A stretch of DNA of 64,000 bases from Rana temporaria (Eukaryota; Chordata; Amphibia; Anura; Ranidae), in NCBI RefSeq assembly GCF_905171775.1, contig NC_053489.1:150497142-150561141 (forward strand). Direction: 5' to 3'. The notes beneath the pieces were generated by a model, which did not search any database, was not told the DNA's origin, and worked only from the letters and a program-made list of their open reading frames with translations. Both the position numbers and the translations under genes were made by a program. Numbering within the stretch: position 1 is the stretch's first letter; every line of letters starts with the position of its first letter. Below, in pieces: positions 12,558 to 23,280 of the stretch.

Positions 12558-13772
12558 TTAAGTATATTCTCTTGCCCTCGTGCTTCGGGTCACCTGAACC
12601 TGTCTTTCAGGGTCCACACCCAGATGCTTTTGATATTTCCCCTTCTTTGGTACTTGTGTAGTCGAAATTGATTGTTGTATGACCGGTAGACTAGGGGGAT
12701 CTAACGGGAACCTAAATTCCCTGTACCAGTCTGGTAAGTCCACTGGTGGTAGATGAAGGGCTTCACAAAATTGCGGTAGATCGTCCGGGGTCTTAAGGGT
12801 GTGGGCAACCCCCTTCCACATTGACTGAGAGAGCAAAAGGGAACTTCCATCTATAAGTAAGATTATGCTCTCTAAGTGTTTCAAGTATAGGGCGCAAGGC
12901 TCTACGATTGCCCAATGTAATGGGTGAAAGATCCTGAAATAAAGAAATCTTCTCTTCATTAAAGAAAATCGACTCACTTTGGCGCGCATGTGCCATAATG
13001 TCCTCCTTAAGCTTATAATTCTGAATGCAGCAGATAATAATCCCTAAGAGGTGCTGATTCACTTGGGCGTGCACGAAGAGCTCGATGGGCTCTGTCAAAG
13101 TCAATTAGGTTATCCGCTGGTTTCTCCAATAATTTGTTAAAAATGGAGCACAAAGTTGGAGAAATTTGCTCAGGTAGAACTTATTCGGGTACCCCCCTAA
13201 CCCTAATGTTATGCCTCCTACCCCTATTTTCCAGGTCTTCCAGTTTTCCGGTTTACAGCTATTAATTGTGCGGTATGGATATTTGAAACCGACTCCAATC
13301 GGGAGATTGCAACATCTCTTTTTAAACCAAGGCATTCAGTCGTGCGAGCCTTCTCATTTAGCACTAGCATATCAGTTTTAAGTTCAGTAATAGCAGATGC
13401 AAAAGTACGCTTTATATCATCCACAAACACAGTCATATCAGCATAAGTCAACAAATGATCAGTGGGGGGACACTGCCTCACCGTTTCCTCCAACGTTGCT
13501 TGCGGATCCTCGCTGTCCTCCTGATCCTCCTGATCTTTGTCATCTGGGGCCATCCTAGAGATATCTGAGCTGGCCGGGATGCTTGAAATTCCTGAGGAAT
13601 CTGTAGGGGTATCTATGGTGTCTGATCTGCCTGAGCTACCTGCAGTTCCAGGAACGTCTTTATTGCGGGCAGCTGTGCGGGACCTAAACAGGTCCGGGAT
13701 ACTTTGTGATCGCGGTGCTGAGGAAGAGCGAGTGGCGGGCAAGCAAGCAGGCGGTGGATTAGTTTTGACCAT
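12558..13772 (-). pseudogene. L1-like ORF1 (RNA-binding protein)
   Basis: Begins with MVKTNPPPACLPATRSSS, a basic, Ser/Pro-rich N-terminus. An acidic stretch and a probable coiled coil follow ('LKTDMLVLNEKARTTECLGL' region). Then come NRGRRHNIRVRGVPE (start of the RRM-like domain), FDRAHRAL, YKLKEDIMAHARQSE, LFQDLSPITLGNRRALRPIL and YRWKFPFALSV, the conserved core of vertebrate L1 ORF1 proteins. The C-terminus includes TPDDLPQFCEALHLP and LPDWYREFRFPL. Frameshifts near 13240, 13040 and 12800 split it. The family protein trimerises and packages LINE RNA. Confidence 0.85.
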
Positions 13773-14810
13773 GTTCTATAGGTAAAAGTCCAAATCAAAA
13801 GTCTGCTTTAGATGAAGTTTAAGATAAGTCTGGATTACTGCGGGGACTGAGTGGTAACCAAACCAAACAAAAGTCTGCACGGAGTTTGCACAGAATCTAA
13901 GCCAGGTCCATATATAATTGAATATAACTAAATATAGTCATATAGTCATGTATTTATAATAACGGTGATGGTGCTAGACTATATTTAGACTATATATACT
14001 GGACTAAGTGGTTATATGCTTATATCTGTGCTTATATCTGTGCTGGTTTTACTGCTTTGCCGTACTGTGGGACTATGGGACTATAAAGCAGTGCAAACAG
14101 CGTATAATTATATCAGCAGTCCCAGCCGGGGTCAGCACTGCAGGCTATGGGCTTATGGCTGATTAAGGCTGTAAAGCTGTACTATACAACACTACAGCAA
14201 TACAACGTATAGGCAGCATGTAATTATGTACTAGTCCCAGCAGGGGTCAGCAGACAACGCAGACAACGCCAATGACACAACGAGTACCTGAGCAGTTTCA
14301 AAGCCTGGGTCTGCGCTAGGTATACGCTGACTTTGTGCGAGTTATGCGGGGTCACAGAGTGACGTTCCACGAGGGTCACGACAATCTCTTCAGCATCCGA
14401 CCAAAGTCCAGACTCCTCCGACTGGCTGTATTAGCTATATGGCTGAAGACATGCAGTATTGCATTACAGGGCACAGCGGGCAGCAGAGAGGATACGCGGC
14501 AGATATCCCAGCGAGTATCTCAGCGGGTCTCAGCAGTTGTCTGAGCCGATGTAACAGTCGATGTAACTGATGTAACAGCTGATGTAGAAGATAGCGTGCA
14601 GGTAACGCTAGCAGTAGCGGGGGTCCCGGCGGGTCCGAGCGGATATCTTGAGCAGATGTCTGAGGTCCAAATCGGGTTAGAGGTAACTTTAAAGCAGGTA
14701 TAAAAAAAAAACTGTTTATACGGGTCAGTATACAACGTGCATGCTGCGGGAGAGAGCGGAGCTCACTCTCTATGCGGCCATTCGCACCGAGCGTCAAGCC
14801 ACACCCCCTC
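13773..14810 (-). promoter_or_regulatory. L1 5' leader / internal promoter region
   Basis: About 1 kb between the 5' boundary (next to the 14811 target duplication) and ORF1. It starts on the minus strand with 'aggagggggtgtggcttgac' and has short direct repeats such as 'atatctgtgcttatatctgtgc'. The promoter role is inferred from position only. Confidence 0.6.
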
Positions 14811-14828
14811 CTAGGCAATCTTCTTATA
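14811..14828. repeat. Target-site duplication of L1, right copy
   Basis: An exact match to 6991-7008. The Tc1 transposase N-terminus resumes immediately to the right. Confidence 0.93.
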
Positions 14829-15829
14829 GTCGAGGCCATCTTTATGTAAAGCAATGATTCTTTTTTTCAGATCCTCAGAGAGTTCTTTGCCATAAGGGGC
14901 CATGTTGAACCAGGTGACCAGTATGAGAGAGTGAGAGTGATAACACCAAATTTAACACACCTGCTTCCCATTTACACCTGACACCGTGTAACACTAACAA
15001 GTCACATGATACCTGGGAGGGAAAACGGCTAATTGCGCCCAATGTGGACATTTTTACTTAGGGGTGTACTCACTTTTGTTGCCAGCGGTTTAGACCTTAA
15101 TGGCTGTATGTTGAGTAATTTTGAGGGGACAGCAAATTTACACTGTTATACAAGCGGTACGCTCTCTACTTTACATTGTAACAAAGTGTAATTTCTTCAG
15201 TGTTGTCACATGAAAAGATATAATAAAATATTTACAAAATGTGAGGGGTGTACTCACTTTTGTGAGATACTGTATATTGGGGAATCAGAACCTCCTTCCT
15301 CCTGCTGGTGATCCCTCTAGTGATGCATCCTAGATTTCTTTACGCCTTTCCCACTGCCTGGTCACACTGTTTGCTCATTTCGAAATTATCTGAAATGAGT
15401 CCCCCAAATCATTTTCTTCTGTAGTTCTGGCTAACACTGTATTCACAATGTTTTACATTGTATATAGATTAAATAGAACAGGAGCCAGTACATAGCCTTG
15501 TGGTACACCACTAGTGACTGCTCTTTGTTCTGAGTAAACCCCATTTGCAAATACACTCTGGTATCTATCCTTTAGCCAACTGCATATACACCAGGCCCGG
15601 ACTGGGACAAAAAATAGGCCCGGGTATTTTGGATTGAGCAGCCCGTGACATGTTAACCGGCCCTTTCCCCACTCTCCACCCTGACAGAACACAGCAGAGG
15701 TGTGTGAGGGAGGGAGGCGAGGGGGGACCAGGAAAGAGCATTGGGGGGTGGAGAGCACAGGCAAGAACCTTGAGAACATGGGGTGGGGCAAGAGCACAAG
15801 TGAGGCAGAGAACACAGGGAGGAAGAGGA

Positions 15830-16580
15830 GAGCACAGTGGGGCAGCGGAGAGCATGGGGGGAGGTGGAGAGTACTGGGGGGTGGCAGAGAGCATGGGGGG
15901 ATGTGGAGAACATGGGGGGATGTGGAGAGTAAAGGGGGGGCGGAAGAGCATGGGAGGATGTGGAGAGCAACGGGGGGATGTGGAGAGTAGAGGGGGGATG
16001 TGTAGAGCACGGGGGGATGTGTAGAGCACGGGGGGATGTGGAGAGCACAGGGGGGATGTGGAGAGCACAGGGGGGATGTGGAGAGCACGGGGGGATGTGG
16101 AGAGCACAGGGGGTGGCGGAGAGCATGGAGGGAGGAGGAGAGCACAGGGGGGATATGGAGAGCATGGGGGATGTGGAAAGCACGGGGGGATGTGGAGAGC
16201 ACAGGGGGGATGTGGAGAGCACAGGGGGGATTTAGAGAGCACAGGGGGTGGCGGAGAGCATGGGGGGAGGAGGAGAGCATGGGGGTGACGGAGAGCACAG
16301 GGGCATGTGGAGAGCACAGGGGGATGTGGAGAGCATGGGGCGAGGAGGATAGCATGAGACACAGGGGGGATGTGGAGAGCACAGGGGGATGTGGAGAGCA
16401 TGGGGCGAGGAGGATAGCATGAGACACAGGGGGAAGGTGGAGACACAGGGGAAATGTGGAGAGCACAGGGGGGATGTGGAGAGCACAGGGGGATGTGGAG
16501 AGCACGGGGGATGAGGAGAGCACGGGGGATGAGGAGAGCACGGGGGATGTGGAGAGCACAGGGGGGTTGTGGAGAGCATG
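15830..16580. repeat. G-rich minisatellite, unit about 20-21 bp
   Basis: About 35 imperfect copies of 'ggagagcacaggggggatgt', with runs of 4-7 G. The unit length and lack of stops create long open frames in several registers; their composition (LSTSPVLS or GEHRGDVES repeats) shows they are not genes. Confidence 0.92.
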
Positions 16581-16590
16581 GGGGTGGCTG

Positions 16591-16712
16591 CATATAGAAC
16601 AATCATTCTTTCCATCTTCCTTCTGCAGTCTCTGAATGCCTGCTTCTCCTCTACCTCCCGCAGGCATTCCGAGACTGCAGGAGGAAGATGAAGAGAATGA
16701 TTGTTCTATATG
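16591..16712. repeat. Long hairpin inside the hAT element
   Basis: An arm beginning 'catatagaacaatcattct' is mirrored by an arm ending 'aatgattgttctatatgg'. The arms are about 50 bp each, with a loop of about 20 bp and a few mismatches. Confidence 0.85.
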
Positions 16713-17413
16713 GATTATGCAGCCGCCCCCACTGCTCCTCCTATCCAGGTTACAGGGGGGCTGTACTCACAGTTTTTATCATTGTGGCTCCAAGGTGTCT
16801 GCTCTAGTTCCTCCCCCCTTTCTTAGTCACGTCCCCGGCACCGACAGCTGACCTATACGGGCAGCCATAGGTGTCTCAACCAGCTCCTCCCCCTTCATGT
16901 TTCCATCCCCCGGGCGCCTATGGCTGAGCTTAGCTGGTAGCCGGGCAGCTGCGGAGAGGCAAGATGAGCGGCGAAGGCTCAAAGAGCAGCCCAGCTGCCT
17001 TGGACCCTGCGAGGGCTTGGTAGTTTGCCCTATGGCCAATCCGGGCCTGATATAGACCCAAGGGTTAAGTCCTAGCTTGTACAACTTTTGTATTAGATCA
17101 TTATGTAGAACTGTATCAAATGCCTTGCTAAAATCAAGATATGCTATGCCCACAGCACCACCCTGGTCCAAAACATTGGTAATATAGTAAAAAAAAACTC
17201 AGATTTTTCAGACGTGATCTGCCCTTAGTAAAGCAATGCTGCTTTGGGTCCAGCAAGTTGTGTATTTTTAAGTGATCAATGATCCTTCTTTTCAGGAGTT
17301 ATTCCATTAACTTGACTTAAACTCATTGGCCTGTAATTGCCAGCTTCTACCTTGTTTCTCTTCTAGTGGATAGGTACAATATTAGCTATCCGCCAGTCAT
17401 GGGGAACGTTTCT

Positions 17414-17738
17414 TGTTAGAAGAGAGTGATTGAGTGAGTGAGTGAGTGAGTGAATAACTTGTATAGCACTACAAATGCAAACTAAATAGCCTCAAGGCGC
17501 TTTGCATCCACTGACGTCCTAATCCTTCAGAAGAGGTGGGTCTTAGGTTTTTTTCTGAAGGCCCGATGGTTTTCTTCCATGCGGATATCCGTGGGTAGAG
17601 CGTTCCATAGCTGTGGTTCTTGTACTGCAAATCTACGTTCTCCCTTTGATTTGTAGTGGGACTTGGGTATGTGGAGGAGATTGAAAAGATCCGTTAGTTG
17701 TCCAACAACTATATCTCAGAGTTCTCATAGAACTCTGG
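17414..17738. repeat. (GAGT)n microsatellite and unclassified repeat in the LINE
   Basis: GAGT is repeated about seven times at 17422-17450. About 280 bp follow that break the LINE similarity and contain 'cttcagaagaggtgggtctt' and 'gtagagcgttccatagctgt'. This looks like a separate dispersed repeat. Its ends were not resolved. Confidence 0.5.
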
Positions 17739-18286
17739 GATGAATACCATCAGGGCCCATTGGTTTATTACAGTAAGTGTGTTTTAACTAAGCCAGTTCC
17801 TCTGTTACTTCTGTCTTCAGAAATCCTAAAAATTAACAGTCATTACTAGAACCAATATAATTCCCAAACTTGTTATTGTTAGTGCAATTTTTTTCTGAGA
17901 AGACTGAACAGAAGTAATTGTTTAAATGGTTTGCTACATCCAGGTCTCCCTCAACACAAGTGTTGTGCCCAATTTTAATTTTAGTGATCACATTTTTTCC
18001 TTTCATCACTAATGTACCTAAAAGGGGTTTTATCTCCTCTCTTAATACATTTTGCAATTTCCTCCTTCTTTTTGTGCTTTGACACTGATAATGTGTTTGG
18101 CCTCCTTTTTTCTATTTTTATACTCTTCTCTGTTAGCTACAACTCCTGTATCCTTAAAATTTCTATATGCTATTCTCCAGGTTTCATACATTTTTTTCCT
18201 AGTAAAGCGAAATCGTTTGACTTATCAGTGTTTATAGCAATAAAAAATGTTCCTGCGCCATGACCCTGAGTGATATTGTCGACTTA

Positions 18287-18745
18287 GGCCGGGTACACAC
18301 GAACAAACATGTACGGTGAAAGCGGTCCGTCGGACCGTTTTCACCGTACATGTCTGCCAGAGGGCTTCTGTACGATGGTTGTACACACCATCGTACAGAA
18401 GTCCGCGCGTAAACAATACGCGGGGCGTGTCCGCGTCGTCGCCGCGACGATGACGCGGCGACGTGGGCGGGCCTGCCATTTAAAGGCTTCCACGCATGCG
18501 TCAAAGTCATTCGACACATGCGAGGGAAGGCGGGCGCCTGGACATGTACGGTAGGTCTGTACTGACGACCGTACATGTCCGAGTTTTAAAACACGTCCAG
18601 GAATATTTGTCTGCTGGGAAAAGGCCCGGCGGGCAAATGTTTGCTGGAATTCGGCCCGCTCGCGCCCACACACGACCGAACATGTATGCTGAAACTGGCC
18701 CGCGGACCAGTTTCAGCATACATGTTTGGTCGTGTGTACGGGGCC
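18287..18745. mobile_element. PIF/Harbinger-like MITE, type A (459 bp)
   Basis: Ends are GGCCGGGTACACACGAACAA and GGCCCCGTACACACGACCAA (reverse-complemented). TTA flanks at 18284-18286 and 18746-18748. The interior closely matches the copy at 11209-11710 in reverse orientation, including the 'catcgtacagaag' block and a 'tgtacggt' palindrome. Confidence 0.92.
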
Positions 18746-18748
18746 TTA

Positions 18749-19547
18749 AAGTGGACAAATATATGCTTATAATGTCAGCTTATACTTACTTTTAAATCTG
18801 TCTTCATCATTACTGAGCTCAATGTCGCTACCCTTTCAGGAGGATTTCTGGGAAATGCAGAGAAGTTCAAATCTCAGGATAAGACACTCCTTTGGAAGAG
18901 CATCTTCTCATCAGGTTTGATCTACTGTTTATTCCCAAAGATCTGGCCAGCAGGAACATGACATCACCCTCGCTAGGCACCAAGGGTGTCAGAGAGGGGT
19001 AGGGTAAGTATAAAATCAAATTTTTGGCTTACTACCAGCAGGCTTTTTTTAAAGGGGGTCTAGACATTTTAGGTGGCTGGACCATGCATTTTACTGAGCT
19101 TAAGGTAGCTGCAACTTTCAGTGGGGACGTCCATGGAAGCACTCTGATCTGGTGAAAGGGCATTTTCTTAACTTTACTTAACAGCTAGTGGAATATTTGT
19201 ATCAGAATGCTTAGAAACCAAAATTAGGAAGCATATAGAGGAAAAATCCTTTTTCTTTTATTTGCCTTTATGAAGTAATGAACTTTTTTTGCAAATGACG
19301 CCTAGAACAGATGATTTAGTGTATTGAGAAGCTGCAATAAAGATGACAATATACTTAAAAAATTGCTGTTGTATCTTATGGCACTAACACTGCAAGAATT
19401 AATCCTTCTGTGTAGTGAAAAAATGGCACATAAATCATGTGTTATGTTAGGAGAGAAACTCAAGAACACTGATCTGAATTATAATTAAAACTATTTCTAA
19501 CCTTACAAAATGAAACTGAGTAAGTGTAGGTTGCCAATGTTAGTGAA
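18749..19547. other. Apparently unique sequence, no gene
   Basis: Stop-rich, with no repeat structure or transposon similarity seen. Confidence 0.4.
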
Positions 19548-19550
19548 TTA

Positions 19551-20119
19551 AGCCGCATACACACGATCGTTTTTCATGACGTGAAAAATTAAATTTTTTA
19601 AAATGGTCATTAAAAACTACAGTGTGTGGGCTACAGAGCATTTTTCGCGATGTGGCCATTAAAAAATGGCCATTAAAAATTTAGAACATCTAATTTTCTC
19701 TCGTCATTTTTTCACGTTGTGAAAAACGGTCGTGAGTAGGCTTTAACGGCGTTAAAAAAACACGCATGCTCAGAAGCAAGTTATTGGACGGGAGCACTCA
19801 TTCTGGTAAAACTAGCGTTTGTAATGGAGATAGCACATTTGTCACGCTGTAACAGACTGAAAAGCACAAAGACTGAAAAGCGCGAATCGTCTCTCACCAA
19901 ACTTTTACCAACACAAAATCAGCAAAAGCAGCCCAAAGGGTGGCAACATCCGAATGGAACTTCCCCTTTATGGTGACGTTGTACGTGTTGTACGTCACTG
20001 TGCTTTGCTTGAGCATTTTTTTTTTCACGATCATGTGTATGCAAGGCAGGCTTGACAAGAATCACGTCGAAATTTTTTTTGTTTTCTATGACATTAAAAA
20101 TGGTCATGTGTACACGGCT
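19551..20119. mobile_element. PIF/Harbinger-like MITE, type B (569 bp)
   Basis: Ends are AGCCGCATACACACGATCG and AGCCGTGTACACATGACCA (reverse-complemented), with TTA at 19548-19550 and 20120-20122. The interior shares 'cacgctgtaacagact' and 'ggaacttcccctt' blocks with 1196-1724 and, reversed, with 37887-38448. Confidence 0.88.
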
Positions 20120-20122
20120 TTA

Positions 20123-20437
20123 GGTAAGTTCTCTAATGTAGACTTGTTACAGGGTCATTCAGCCGACTGTAGATCATAGAAACTGCACAGAAAAAATATC
20201 TTATAGAAGTTTCATAACATAGTAGTTTTATAATAAACACATTTATTGTACATGATGATACCCAGTATTACAAACAATGCAATCGGGGGAAAAAAGAGCA
20301 TGCAACGATGTAACAGTATACTTGTGAAGCCTGGCCAGTAAAAACACATTGTTGCCTAATTAGTCTAAGATTATTAGTGAAGAGCTTTTCTCTGGTGTCA
20401 AATAAAAAAGTGGTTACAAAATATAAACAGAATAATA
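20123..20437. other. No feature recognised
   Basis: AT-rich, stop-rich, no repeats seen. Confidence 0.35.
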
Positions 20438-20439
20438 TA

Positions 20440-20813
20440 CAGTATCTCACAAAAGTGAGTACACCCCTCACAATTTGTTAAATTTTTTATTATATATTTT
20501 TATGTGACAACACTGAAGAAATGACACTTTGCTACAATGTAAAGTAGTGAGTGTACATCTTTTATAACAGTGTAAATTAGCTGTCCCCTCAAAATAACTC
20601 AACACACAGTCATTAATGTCTAAACCACTGGCATCCAAAAGAAAGTACACCCCTATTTGAAAATGTCCAAATTGGGCCCAAAATGTCAATATCTTGTGTG
20701 ACCACCATTATTTTCCAGCACTGCCTTAACCTTCTTGGGCATGGAGTTTACCAGCGCTTCACAGGTTGCCACTGGAGTCCTCTTCCACTCTTCCACTCCT
20801 CCATGATGACATC
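20440..20813 (-). mobile_element. Tc1-like transposon 3' fragment
   Basis: Begins with the same terminal repeat (CAGTATCTCACAAAAGTGAG, preceded by TA) as the element at 5878. The minus strand encodes the transposase C-terminus EEWKRTPVATCEALVNSMP, then VKAVLENNGGHTRY. The rest of the element, including the other end, is missing; similarity stops at about 20813. Confidence 0.88.
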
Positions 20814-21214
20814 CCCTAAAAGTAAAATTATTTTCATAGCATGAGTTGAAAGCACCCAAGGCAAGACAAGTAATTTGCGCCCCTAACCCGCGGACATTTA
20901 GCGCTCCCTGAGTGCCTTCCACTCATAAAGTATTAAAACCCCTTATGGTACATTTTAGGAATGAACCACCCTTCCACTTTGTTCTCCTTTCTTTCCCTTT
21001 CATCTCTCTCTATCCTAATTCTTTGTTTTTTTTCCCCATCTTTCCCTCTAACTGTCTTTCTTGCTCTCTATTTTTTTCCTTTCTCTCCCTTTCTTTGTTC
21101 CTCCCCCTCTTATCATCTCCCTTCCTGGGAGAACAGTGTGGGCTTCAGGAACAGCCCAGGATCTGGTGACCCCTGGCAAATCATCATTTGACCCCCAAGT
21201 TGAGAACCACTGCC
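20814..21214. mobile_element. Probable hAT-type remnant
   Basis: The right end 'ccaagttgagaaccactg' reverse-complements to CAGTGGTTCTCAACTTGG, the classic start of many vertebrate hAT (Charlie-like) elements. The matching left end was not found. 20990-21120 is a C/T-rich tract. Confidence 0.4.
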
Positions 21215-22340
21215 CTAGTGCAACTGTCATCCTTATATATGCCATTTGGCGCCAATGTTAAACGAGTTTGTGCATCCGTATAGGTGTTCGCATTGCGCAA
21301 ATCCTTGTGCGCATGTGCTGGCCAGCCTCTCCCTGAAAAAGCCTAATTGAACATACTGAAATTAGAAGCCTATTGGCTACCATAAACGGCTGCACCATAA
21401 TAAAGTTTTTACTACAACAGAGGGGAAAATTTTATATGGTGTCATCAGTTAAGGTGGGGATTTTCCCTCAATTTGGAGACATTTGAACTAATGTTCTCAA
21501 AGTTTTAATGACATTTTATTTATACAAGGAACAGAAAGTATATCAAAGTCAATGTAAAATATCTTTATTCAAGCCTTGGTAAAAACTCAACAGAATTTCT
21601 TATCCTTCCCCACTCTCAGGCCCTGTTCACATTGATCCGACATGAAAGTTGTGTGACTTTCGATGCGACTTTGCCCTGCGAATTTGGTCTGACTTCCATT
21701 CAACTTTACACAGACAGACATACTTATAAATGTAAGCAAACGTTTTAAAATGTATAAATGTATAAAAACATGGATGGTGTCAGTAGGGCAAGAGAGATTG
21801 GTGCCAGTGGAGCAGTGGGCATTGTCAGTAGTTTTTTTGTTTTGAATATTTTTTTATATATTTTGTTTACAGTATTTTTTATTTACAATTCTTTTAGAAG
21901 CTCCATGAAATATCAGGAGTTTTTACAGACCCCTGATGTCTCACTTTTGTGACAGAGAAATGGACCTTTTTCTCTGCAGCGTCAGCTGCACTGGACATTT
22001 AATGATAGGGCAATGCTCTGTACTGAACTGCTTCCTGTTCATTCAAAAACTGAAGCCTAGTAAACACAGTTTACTAGACTTCAGTTATGAATGAATACAG
22101 TGAGTGATCTGTACCAATCACTCACTGTGCTCATTCAGAAAAGGAAGCAGCCGGTAAAGGACACGGGCCTGGGCAGCAAGGGGAATATACGCTGAACAGG
22201 GGTGTTTAGAGTGTGGCCAGGCACACCTGGTACACCCCCTGCGCATGCCTTTGGGTCGTATCCTGCCCCATAGGCTTGAGACAGATTGCAGTAGCTAGGT
22301 CCATCAGTGCATTAATGTGGGAACAAGCAAAGAAGACACA
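21215..22340. other. No gene; scattered repeat-like pieces
   Basis: 21620-21720 ('ggccctgttcacattgatcc') and 22150-22250 resemble ends of dispersed elements but could not be paired. No coding signal. Confidence 0.3.
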
Positions 22341-23280
22341 GAAAAATTAACCATTAGAAAGTAAAGTAGTTACTAACAAATTATCAGCTTTCCGAATCAG
22401 TTAACCTTATTCAATTTGTAAAATTATTTTGTAATAATATAAAATGCTTTTAATTACAGCTTCTCAAAAGGAGAAATTTATCATAGGAAACAGGTATTTT
22501 TTATATTGTTTTAAAAGTAACTATTCCTTTCTAGAAAAATTAATTATTCCCCTTATTTGCCAATCGACTCATTGTGTCCTGCAGTCATGAATTAAGATTA
22601 ATTATTTTCCTCTCAGTGGTTTTTGGCATTTGAGATCCTATTAGTTATTATTGACATCCTGGTACCAAAATTTAAAGTGCTTGCCCTCCAAAGCTTCAAA
22701 ATCAATTTTTCATCGAGCCATAAACTTTTAATTAAAGCTAAAGATTCACAAGATTACTTTATCTATCTTTATCGCAGTGATAATAAAAGCATCATTTTAT
22801 TACAAAGCATGCAGCATGTAGTTATTGAATTGATGGATAATTGCTTGCTGACAAAAATAATAGTAAGTCATTAGTCTAAAGAGTTATGTCCTTGTCTATA
22901 TATTGTATTAATTAACTCAGAATTGTGTGAGATGCATATGCATATACGAAAAAGCTTGACTACAGTAAAAGCCAAAGGGCCTTGGCATAAAGTCAGATTT
23001 TATACAATAATATTTAATGTTCTTGCAATACACATGCCAATTTTCAGGAAATTTCAACCACTTTCAGATAGCTTTCTATCACATAAATGACTGAATAGAT
23101 CAAGGAAACCAACCTCTGTTTTTCTTGTTTCATGGCTCAGTATAAAAATGGTGATGCTACATAGCAAACAGTTTCCTCTTTTGCTTGATCGACTGGCAGA
23201 CATTTTAATGTGTATGTAATGTGTAATAATATTCAGCTTACCATTAATTAGATGTGGTTCCTGTTTTAGTTTCAGACTTT
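22341..23280. other. AT-rich non-repetitive block, candidate conserved non-coding element
   Basis: There is no TIR, tandem repeat or transposon protein trace. It holds repeated homeodomain-type core words: AATTAAGATTAATTATTTTC at about 22590, TTTTAATTAAAG at about 22727 and ATTAATTAACTCAG at about 22905. Complex unrepeated text like this is unusual in this window. Function is inference only. Confidence 0.3.

Larger units (their letters stand above)
7009..14810 (-). mobile_element. Full-length L1-like non-LTR retrotransposon (7.8 kb)
   Basis: The minus strand holds, in order, a leader of about 1 kb, ORF1 (from 13772), ORF2 (from 11928 to 7358) and a 3' UTR of about 350 bp ending near AATAAA (about 7020). 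An exact 18-bp target duplication flanks it. The only large foreign pieces are a MITE (11209-11710) and a 157-bp insert (8213-8369). The EN-RT architecture with an L1-type ORF1 places it in the L1/Tx1 group. It carries several frameshifts and stops, so it cannot move itself. Confidence 0.92.
6110..14903 (-). pseudogene. Tc1-type transposase (interrupted and mutated)
   Basis: The start codon at 14903-14901 opens MAPYGKELSEDLKKRI, the usual N-terminal helix-turn-helix start of Tc1 transposases, followed by GLDYKKIA where the L1 was inserted. On the other side of the L1 the protein resumes and includes SAAGTGELQFIEGTMNANMY, the NDPK segment around the second catalytic aspartate, DLNPIEHMWGILK around the last acidic residue, and EEWKRTP. 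The C-terminus is ENNGGHTKY. Several stops (for example within VEE*KVSNI) and a frameshift near 6335 disrupt it. It encoded a cut-and-paste DDE transposase acting on the TIRs; it is now inactive. Confidence 0.85.
5878..15272 (-). mobile_element. Tc1-like DNA transposon, split by an L1
   Basis: Both ends carry the inverted repeat CAGTATCTCACAAAAGTGAG, each flanked by TA (5876-5877 and 15273-15274), the Tc1/mariner target duplication. Removing the 7.8-kb L1 leaves about 1.58 kb, the usual Tc1 length. Inner sub-terminal repeats ('cactttgctacaaagtaaagtag' and its complement) are also present at both ends. A shorter copy of the same family is at 20440-20813. Confidence 0.92.
15592..17049. mobile_element. 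Non-autonomous hAT element with minisatellite
   Basis: Ends are CAGGCCCGGACTGGG (left) and CAGGCCCGGATTGG (right, reverse-complemented). The flanks ATATACAC (15584-15591) and ATATAGAC (17050-17057) are an 8-bp duplication with one mismatch, as expected for hAT. The interior holds a G-rich minisatellite and a 122-bp inverted repeat but no transposase. It sits in the RT of the CR1/L2-like LINE. Confidence 0.85.
15275..18262 (-). pseudogene. CR1/L2-like LINE reverse transcriptase, multiply interrupted
   Basis: Minus-strand pieces read in order. At 18057-17833 there is a pre-RT region with LREEIKPLLG and NHLNNYFCSVFSEKN. At 17172-17050 motif A appears as AYLDFSKAFDTVLHNDLI followed by LYKLGLNPWVY. 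Then, after a hAT insertion (15592-17049), the reading resumes with SWLKDRYQSVF, NGVYSEQRA and TSGVPQGYVLAPVLFNLY, the palm segment before the YADD motif. The remainder is at 5680-5875 beyond the Tc1. Motif A and SGVPQG are diagnostic of CR1/L2-type RTs. Many stops and frameshifts: an old copy. Confidence 0.85.

Noticed and set aside
15453..16667. Long minus-strand open frames (up to about 400 codons) rich in Pro, Ser, Leu, His
   Set aside because: They are read through the 20-21-bp G-rich minisatellite, are open in several registers and strands, and have purely repetitive composition; no gene.
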